Assembly (NCBI RefSeq): GCF_002188465.1
Contig: NZ_NINW01000017.1
Location: forward strand, 1-55,876
Direction: 5' to 3'
Source: Pigmentiphaga sp. NML080357
GTDB lineage: Bacteria > Pseudomonadota > Gammaproteobacteria > Burkholderiales > Burkholderiaceae_B
DNA length: 55,876 bases
Part shown: positions 51,022-55,876 of the stretch, in pieces
Position numbering within the stretch: the first letter of the stretch is position 1
Layout of the letters: each line of letters begins with the position of its first letter
The notes under the pieces: generated by a model
Seen by the model: the letters and a program-made list of their open reading frames with translations, nothing else
Database searches by the model: none
Told to the model about the DNA's origin: nothing
Program-made: the position numbers and the translations under genes

Positions 51022-51234
51022 ATGGGCATCGTGAACATTGACGACGATCTGCACGACCAGCTACGCAAGGCGAGCGCGGTAGCGTGCCGGTCCATCAACG
51101 CCCAGGCTGCCTTCTGGATCAAGATCGGCATGCTCTGCGAAATGAACCCGACGCTGACTTTCAATGAAATCGTCGCGCGGGAACTGCGGGCCGCCGGCGT
51201 CGAGGCTCAAGCCGCCAGGGCCGTTTCGACATGA
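51022..51234 (+). CDS. ParD-like ribbon-helix-helix protein
   Basis: 70 residues: GIVNIDDDLHDQLRKASAVA, then RSINAQAAFWIKIGMLCEMN and FNEIVARELRAAGVEA. This is the ParD-like antitoxin family (PF11903-type). ParD-like genes of this kind are usually followed, as here, by a type I methionine aminopeptidase gene rather than a ParE toxin. The four-base overlap (ATGA at 51231) indicates coupled translation. It probably regulates its own operon. Confidence 0.82.
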   Translation: MGIVNIDDDLHDQLRKASAVACRSINAQAAFWIKIGMLCEMNPTLTFNEIVARELRAAGVEAQAARAVST

Positions 51235-51995
51235 CCAAGCGGCCGGAAGAAATCGCGTTGTTGGCGGAATCCGGCAGACTGCTGGCGACGGTATTCGGCT
51301 ACCTGGACCAGATGAACTTGATCGGCATGTCGACCATGCAGGTCAACGACATGGTCGACCGCTTCATCGTGCATGAACTGCGCGCGCGTCCGGCCAGCAA
51401 GGGGCAGTACGGCTATGCCTATGCATTGAACGCCTCCCGCAACCACGTGGTCTGCCACGGCGTTCCGTCCCCGGCGGATATTCTGCGGGACGGCGATATC
51501 GTGAATTTCGACATCACGCTGGAGAAAAACGGATTCATCGCCGACTCCAGCAAGACCTACCTCGTCGGCGCAGTCGCCCCATCGGCCAGGCGGCTCGTGC
51601 AGGTGGCCTATGAAGCCATGTGGAAAGGAATCAAGGCCGTTCGTCCCGGCGCCCGGCTGGGGGATGTGGGCCATGCCATCGAGCGCCATGCCCGGCGCCG
51701 AGGCTACTCTGTCGTCAGGGAATATTGCGGGCACGGCATTGGCCGTGAAATGCACGAACCTCCCGAGGTGCTGCACTGGGGCAAGCCGCACAGCGGGCTG
51801 CCGTTGCGGGAAGGCATGGTCTTCACCATCGAACCGATGATCAACCAAGGTCGCCCCGAGGTCAGGACCGAAGATGACGGCTGGACGGTCGTTACGAGGG
51901 ACGGGACCCTGTCCGCCCAGTTCGAGCATACGGTGGCCGTGACACGGACCGGCGTGCGGGTCTTGACGCTGCGCCCGGAAGAAAGACCGGGCTGA
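51231..51995 (+). CDS. map: Type I methionine aminopeptidase
   Basis: 254 residues, complete. The five metal ligands are visible: two Asp (NFDITLEKNGFIADSS), His in GHGIGREMHEPP, Glu in FTIEPMIN and Glu in QFEHTVAV. NASRNHVVCHGVPS is the substrate-side loop. It removes the N-terminal Met from new proteins. Because it is co-transcribed with a ParD-like gene and not with rpsB/tsf, it is probably an accessory copy rather than the essential housekeeping enzyme. Confidence 0.92.
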   Translation: MTKRPEEIALLAESGRLLATVFGYLDQMNLIGMSTMQVNDMVDRFIVHELRARPASKGQYGYAYALNASRNHVVCHGVPSPADILRDGDIVNFDITLEKNGFIADSSKTYLVGAVAPSARRLVQVAYEAMWKGIKAVRPGARLGDVGHAIERHARRRGYSVVREYCGHGIGREMHEPPEVLHWGKPHSGLPLREGMVFTIEPMINQGRPEVRTEDDGWTVVTRDGTLSAQFEHTVAVTRTGVRVLTLRPEERPG

Positions 51996-52097
51996 ACCAG
52001 ACGGCTGGCGCCTGGCTGCGCTTCGCATCGCAGCCGCACGCCCGGACCGGCATATTGCTTATCATATGGCCCTTCCTTGCATCAATGACAAGAATTC

Positions 52098-52781
52098 ATG
52101 GGCCAAGCCTTCCAGGAGCTATCGGCATTGCAGGTCATGCTGGTGGGCCTGCTTTTCTTCGGCGGCATCTATCTGGCGTTCGGCGCGCTGACCTGGCTGC
52201 TTACCCGCCACCTGCTGCCGGCGCTGGACCTGGGCCGCCCGCTGGATCCCCGCCCGTTGGCCCCTGGCCAGTTGCGCCGGGAACTGTTCCAGTCCGGCAT
52301 GTCCATCCTCTTGTTCGGCACGGGAATGATCTTTCCCTGGGGCTTGCTGCAGCTCGGCTGGGCCAGGCTCGACCCGGCGGCCAGCGGTTGGAAGATCGCG
52401 CTGGAAATCCTGGCCCTCGTCGCCTGGAACGACGTGCACTTCTGGATCAATCATCGCCTGCTGCATACGAAGCTCCTGCGCCGCTTCCACCTCCCCCACC
52501 ACCGCTCCATCGTCACCACGCCGTTCTCGACGTACAGCTTCCATCCGGTCGAGGCCCTGATGCTGGGCAACGTGATCCTGCTGCCCATGGTGGTGCACGA
52601 CTTCAGCTTCTGGTCGCTGGCTTCGGTGCCTTTGTTCAGCCTGTTCTTCAACTGCGTCGGCCACGCCAATTACGATTTCTTTCCCGAGGTGTCCTACGCC
52701 CATTGGTTCGCCGCCAGCCGCCGGCATCATCTGCACCATGCCTGCTTCAACGGGAACTACGGGTTCCAGTTCACCTTCATG
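52098..52781 (+). pseudogene. Sterol desaturase/fatty acid hydroxylase family protein, C-terminally truncated
   Basis: The first 227 residues are a complete catalytic part: membrane helices, HFWINHRLLH, RRFHLPHH, HYxF-like SFHPVEA and RRHHLHHACFNGNYGFQF, i.e. the His boxes that bind two irons. At FTFM (52779), where the family goes on with DRLFGT and about 30 more residues, the sequence changes to unrelated DNA. The frame stays open to 52970 but encodes other remnants. The His boxes are intact, so residual activity is not excluded. Confidence 0.75.
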
Positions 52782-52785
52782 GCAG

Positions 52786-52887
52786 GCGCTGGACCGGACG
52801 CTGCAAGCCATCGCCGGACGCTACGGCGCCCGCACCGCCGACGTGGTCGCCATGCAGCTCGAATATCCCTGGAGAGCCTTTCGATGA
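52786..52887 (+). pseudogene. C-terminal remnant of an unidentified protein
   Basis: In a different frame from the desaturase, 33 residues (ALDRTLQAIAGRYGARTADV, then VAMQLEYPWRAFR) end at a TGA whose ATGA overlaps the start of the next remnant. This is the way adjacent genes of an operon join. The text looks like the genuine end of a protein, perhaps of the DJ-1/PfpI or GlxA type, but the identification is weak. Confidence 0.45.
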
Positions 52888-52926
52888 TCCCCACCATTAC
52901 CGCGTTTGAACGCTCGCCCGACGGCG
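52884..52926 (+). pseudogene. N-terminal remnant of a glutathione S-transferase
   Basis: ATG at 52884 starts MIPTITAFERSPDGG. This matches the opening of a GST subgroup (xTLTAFERSPDRGRGLARDMR) and then breaks off after about 14 residues. The frame continues into the dbpA promoter region and stops at 52970. It is joined by ATGA overlap to the preceding remnant, so the two were neighbours before the deletions. Confidence 0.6.
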
Positions 52927-52984
52927 GCGCGGCATACACTGTCGGTCAATCCAGCCTTTCGCGGGTCTAACGACCCGCTCCATC

Positions 52985-54373
52985 GTGACCGACGCTCCCT
53001 TTACCTCCCTCCCCCTCCTGCCCGCCCTGCTGGACAACCTGCAAAGCCTGGGCTTCCACCAGATGACGCCCATCCAGGCGCAAGGCTTGCCGCTCATCCT
53101 GGAAGGCCGCGACCTGATCGCGCAGGCCAAGACCGGCAGCGGCAAGACCGCGGCCTTCGGCCTGGGTGTGCTGCAGAAACTGAACGTCGACCGCCTGGTT
53201 CCGCAGGCGCTGGTCGTCTGCCCCACCCGCGAACTGGCCGACCAGGTCGCCCAGGAGCTGCGCCGGCTGGCCCGCCGGATTCCCAACGTCAAGGTCCTGA
53301 CCCTATGCGGCGGCGTAGCCGCCCGCCCCCAGGCCGAATCGCTGGCCCGCGGCGCCCACCTGGTCGTGGGCACGCCCGGCCGCATCCAGGACCACCTGGA
53401 ACGCGGCAGCCTGGACCTGTCCGCCCTGAACACCCTGGTGCTGGACGAGGCCGACCGCATGGTCGACATGGGCTTCTACGACGACATCGTCGCCATCGCC
53501 TCGCACTGCCCGGCCAAGCGCCAGACCCTGCTGTTCTCGGCCACCTACCCCGACAACATCCGCAAGCTCAGCGCCCGCTTCCTGCGCAACCCGGCCGAAG
53601 TCAAGGTCGAGGCCCAGCACGACGCCAGCCGCATCGAACAGGTCTTCTACGAAATCGACGAAGGCGAACGGCTGGACGCCGTCGTCGCCTTGCTGGCGCA
53701 CTTTCGCCCCGTCTCCACGCTGGCCTTTTGCAATACCAAGATCCGCAGCCAAGAACTGCTCGAACGCCTGCGGTCCGAGGGCATCAGCGCCCAGGCGCTG
53801 AACGGCGACCTGGAACAGCGCGATCGCGACGAGATCCTGATCCAGTTCGCCAACCAGAGCTGCGCCGTGCTGGTCGCCACCGACGTCGCCGCCCGCGGCC
53901 TGGACATCCAGGACCTGGGCGCCGTCATCAACGTGGACGTCACCAAGGACACCGAGGTCCACATCCACCGCATCGGCCGTAGCGGTCGCGGCGACCAGAA
54001 GGGGCTGGCGCTAAGCCTGTGCTCGCCCGAGGAAATGCGCTGGGCCAATCTGATCGAGCAATACCAGGGCTCGCCGTTGAAATGGGGCGATCTCAAATCG
54101 CTGCGCGCCAAGGCCGATCGCCCGCTGCGGGCGCGCATGATCACCTTGTGCATCCAGGGGGGAAAAAAGGACAAACTGCGGCCCGGGGACCTGCTGGGCG
54201 CACTGACCGGCGATGGCGGCCTGGCTTTCGAGCAGGTCGGGAAAATCAATATCACCGAATTCAGTTCTTATGTGGCGCTGGACCGGCAAATTGCCAAACA
54301 GGCATTTGCGCGGATTTCCAATGGCAATATCAAGGGGCGGCGGTTCCGGATGCGGTTTCTGGAGGAGTTCTGA
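52985..54373 (+). CDS. dbpA: ATP-dependent RNA helicase DbpA
   Basis: 462 residues from a GTG start. The DEAD-box motifs are in order: Q motif FHQMTPIQAQGLP, motif I AKTGSGKT (48-55), PTREL, TPGR, LDEADRMVDMG, SAT and HRIGRSGRG. The C-terminal domain (about 385-462: KKDKLRPGDLLGALTGDGGL and RQIAKQAFARISNGNIKGRR) is the RNA-binding domain specific to DbpA/YxiN, which recognises hairpin 92 of 23S rRNA. It acts in late 50S subunit assembly. The gene follows a scar of gene fragments but is itself intact. Confidence 0.94.
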   Translation: MTDAPFTSLPLLPALLDNLQSLGFHQMTPIQAQGLPLILEGRDLIAQAKTGSGKTAAFGLGVLQKLNVDRLVPQALVVCPTRELADQVAQELRRLARRIPNVKVLTLCGGVAARPQAESLARGAHLVVGTPGRIQDHLERGSLDLSALNTLVLDEADRMVDMGFYDDIVAIASHCPAKRQTLLFSATYPDNIRKLSARFLRNPAEVKVEAQHDASRIEQVFYEIDEGERLDAVVALLAHFRPVSTLAFCNTKIRSQELLERLRSEGISAQALNGDLEQRDRDEILIQFANQSCAVLVATDVAARGLDIQDLGAVINVDVTKDTEVHIHRIGRSGRGDQKGLALSLCSPEEMRWANLIEQYQGSPLKWGDLKSLRAKADRPLRARMITLCIQGGKKDKLRPGDLLGALTGDGGLAFEQVGKINITEFSSYVALDRQIAKQAFARISNGNIKGRRFRMRFLEEF

Positions 54374-54403
54374 ACTCCCCCAGACCGCGTGGCCGGAAAG
54401 CGA

Positions 54404-54775
54404 TCACATGGCTTGCGATGGCTTGGCGGCGCCATCCAGGAAGCCGATTACCTCTGCGATCCGGCCGTTCTCGTCCAGCCTGACCACGTCGGTTCCCCGG
54501 GCGATCGCTTCCTCGGCGCCATTGCGCAAGATCCAGCTGAACCGGACGAAAGGCCCATGCCCGTCCGGTTCGCCGTCCAGCGCGAAACGATGGCCAGGAA
54601 ACCGGGACATGGCGCTCTCCATCATGGTCCGCAACGCCTCATGCCCCCTGCTCGACATGAGCGGATCGGTGTAAACCGCGTCCGCACGCCATGCGGACAA
54701 GGCGGCGGGCCTGTGGCTGGGCGCCCCGTTCCACGTTTCCAGATAGGCCTGCGCGACAATCTTCGGATCGGACAT
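54404..54775 (-). CDS. SnoaL/NTF2-like protein
   Basis: 123 residues from the ATG at 54775, with AGGAG 9 bases upstream. KIVAQAYLETWNGAPSHRPA, AVYTDPLMSSRGHEALRTMM and VRLDENGRIAEVIGFLD are typical of the small NTF2-like fold used by SnoaL-type cyclases and isomerases. Its function is unknown. It is divergent from an XRE regulator gene with a perfect dyad between, so it is probably the regulator's target. Confidence 0.85.
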   Translation of the reverse strand: MSDPKIVAQAYLETWNGAPSHRPAALSAWRADAVYTDPLMSSRGHEALRTMMESAMSRFPGHRFALDGEPDGHGPFVRFSWILRNGAEEAIARGTDVVRLDENGRIAEVIGFLDGAAKPSQAM

Positions 54776-54824
54776 GATTTCATTCTCCTGGTGTTGACCG
54801 GAAGCATGATGGACGGCACAAAAA

Positions 54825-54874
54825 GACCGGTCGATTACCTCCGAGGTAATCTCTCGCCAACAGGCCAATATGAT
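54825..54874. promoter_or_regulatory. Operator dyad and -10 between SnoaL and XRE genes
   Basis: GATTACCTCCGAGGTAATC (54833-54851) is a perfect 8-3-8 dyad, preceded directly by the palindrome GACCGGTC (54825-54832). Seventeen bases after it lies TATGAT (54869-54874), a -10 for the XRE gene, so the dyad covers its -35. It is the obvious binding site for the XRE protein. Confidence 0.72.
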
Positions 54875-54898
54875 GCAGCCCGATCACAGGAGTCATGC

Positions 54899-55678
54899 GT
54901 GAGCAGCGAAACAGTCGGCGACCTGACCCGCGCCTGGCGCAAACGCCGGGGCAAAAGCCAGCTCGACCTCGCCCTGGATGCCGACGTGTCCGCGCGCCAC
55001 CTGAGCTTCGTCGAAAGCGGTCGAGCCAGCGCCAGCCGCGAACTTCTCCTGCGGCTTGGAGAACGGCTTTCCATGCCGCTGCGCGACCGCAATCGCCTGC
55101 TGGTCGCCGGCGGCTACGCGCCGGTTTTCAACGCGCGCACGCTGGACGATCCGGACATGGAACCCGCGTTGACGGCGATTTCGGCCGTGCTCGACGCCAG
55201 CGCCCCCTACCCCGCCCTGGTGGTCGATCCCTCCTGGAATCTCGTCCGCGCGAACCGGCCCGCGCAGAAACTGCTCGAGGGCCTGCCGACCCGTCTGACC
55301 ACGCCGCCGGTCAATGTACTGCGCGCGACGCTGGACCCCGAAGGCCTTGCGCCGCGCATCGCCAATCTGCCCGAATGGCGGCACCACCTGCTTGCCCGCC
55401 TGCGCGCCGATTTCAACGCCAGCGGCAACGCCGGGCTCCTGACGCTGCACGATGAACTCGCCGCGATTCCCGTGGCCGCCGGCAAGACGTCCCCGGCGCA
55501 AACGGCGCGTATCGCCGTCCCCCTGATGCTGAGCATCCCCGGCGGCCCCGTGTTGTCGCTGATTTCCACCACGACGGTATTCGGCACCGCCCACGACGTC
55601 ACCCTTGCGGAATTGACCCTGGAAAGTTTTTTTCCCGCCGACGCCCAAACCAGGGATTTCTTTCTGGCCCATGGGTAA
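54899..55678 (+). CDS. XRE-family regulator with MmyB-like ligand-binding domain
   Basis: 259 residues from the GTG at 54899, with AGGAG 6 bases upstream. The helix-turn-helix (about 8-65) reads LTRAWRKRRGKSQLDLALDA, then DVSARHLSFVESGRASASRE. The C-terminal part (about 85-255: YPALVVDPSWNLVRANRPAQ) is the PAS-like MmyB domain that binds fatty acids in related proteins. It is a frequent partner of short dehydrogenase or SnoaL genes and probably controls the divergent SnoaL gene and itself. Confidence 0.88.
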   Translation: MSSETVGDLTRAWRKRRGKSQLDLALDADVSARHLSFVESGRASASRELLLRLGERLSMPLRDRNRLLVAGGYAPVFNARTLDDPDMEPALTAISAVLDASAPYPALVVDPSWNLVRANRPAQKLLEGLPTRLTTPPVNVLRATLDPEGLAPRIANLPEWRHHLLARLRADFNASGNAGLLTLHDELAAIPVAAGKTSPAQTARIAVPLMLSIPGGPVLSLISTTTVFGTAHDVTLAELTLESFFPADAQTRDFFLAHG

Positions 55679-55752
55679 ACAAAGGAAAAAGCCGGCTTCG
55701 GGCCGTCATTTACCCCCCTTTTTCGTGATTGCTTGAAACCTCAACTCTTCTA

Positions 55753-55876
55753 GGGCGTGTTCACACTAAATGAATTTGCTCGTATACTTCGGGTATGGAA
55801 ATCACCGAAGCCCAATATCAGCAGATCGAGCACTGTTTGCCGCGACAGCGCGGCAACGTCAGCCTGACGAATCTGC
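55753..55876 (+). mobile_element. Left end of an IS5-like insertion sequence
   Basis: The terminal-repeat-like gggcgtgttcacactaaatg begins at about 55753, and 42 bases later a transposase gene starts. The element runs off the window. Its right end and target duplication are not visible. The 74 bases between the XRE stop and the element (55679-55752) contain a short GC hairpin-like stretch and T-runs but no gene. Confidence 0.7.
55795..55876 (+). CDS. IS5-family transposase, N-terminal fragment at window edge
   Basis: From the ATG at 55795 the frame reads MEITEAQYQQIEHCLPRQRG and NVSLTNL, the N-terminus of IS5/IS1031-type transposases (OrfA-like, with the later conserved 'n.ily....gckWr.LP' region outside the window). 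It is cut by the window edge. Whether the element is intact cannot be judged. Confidence 0.72.
   Translation, partial: MEITEAQYQQIEHCLPRQRGNVSLTNL

Overview
The window is about 67% G+C, densely coded and mostly chromosomal in character. The protein sequences (DsbA-fused NhaA, E. coli-like SodA, ACR3/ArsC/ChrA cluster, many LysR/AraC/ArsR regulators paired with single enzymes) look like a betaproteobacterium of the order Burkholderiales, most likely Alcaligenaceae (Bordetella/Achromobacter type). This placement is inferred from protein style, not from a marker gene. No rRNA, tRNA, CRISPR array or prophage was found.

Layout. 1-481: the 3' end of an IS3-family element that has cut a LuxR-type response-regulator gene. 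898-3825: a glycosyltransferase-like protein and a PhyH dioxygenase. 3961-10111: DsbA-NhaA antiporter fusion, M28 peptidase, a tetR remnant, thioredoxin-reductase-like flavoprotein with an Rrf2 regulator, aldo/keto reductase with a divergent LysR. 11221-14363: arsenic/chromate resistance (arsR, acr3, arsC, chrA). 14431-15861: a four-gene operon of small membrane proteins led by an ArsR-type regulator. 15880-21015: HxlR/MFS pair, lipoprotein, MscS-type channel. 21121-22554: ribbon-helix-helix regulator, VOC protein, methyltransferase. 22659-23330: Fur-box-controlled sodA. 23357-28819: a luciferase-like gene joined to the tail of an aminoglycoside acetyltransferase gene, then LysR, dkgB, LysR and a YbfB-type MFS. 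28835-33586: a glycan cluster with a GT9-like, two DxD glycosyltransferases and two MptE/GT42-like proteins, containing AT-richer stretches. 33805-36646: SDR plus GH15 hydrolase. 36647-37925: decayed genes around an intact arsR. 37993-39725: YcgJ-like, SDR, OsmC. 39785-49160: a six-gene operon (molybdenum hydroxylase with a CoxL-CoxG fusion, acyl-CoA ligase, crotonase, MFS) with an AraC regulator upstream, apparently for import and CoA-dependent breakdown of an aromatic or heterocyclic acid. 49645-55678: hypothetical gene, AraC, ParD-like/methionine aminopeptidase operon, a scar made of three gene fragments, dbpA, and a divergent SnoaL/XRE pair. 55753-end: the start of an IS5-like element.

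Two themes stand out. First, gene decay: at least nine truncated or internally deleted genes lie among intact ones, most with no IS at the breakpoint. Second, clear operator dyads sit in front of many single-target regulators and can be matched to their genes by position. The most novel candidates are the CoxL-CoxG fusion operon, the ArsR/coiled-coil/DUF3817/HemJ-like operon, and the ribbon-helix-helix operon with a three-fold CTAG repeat.
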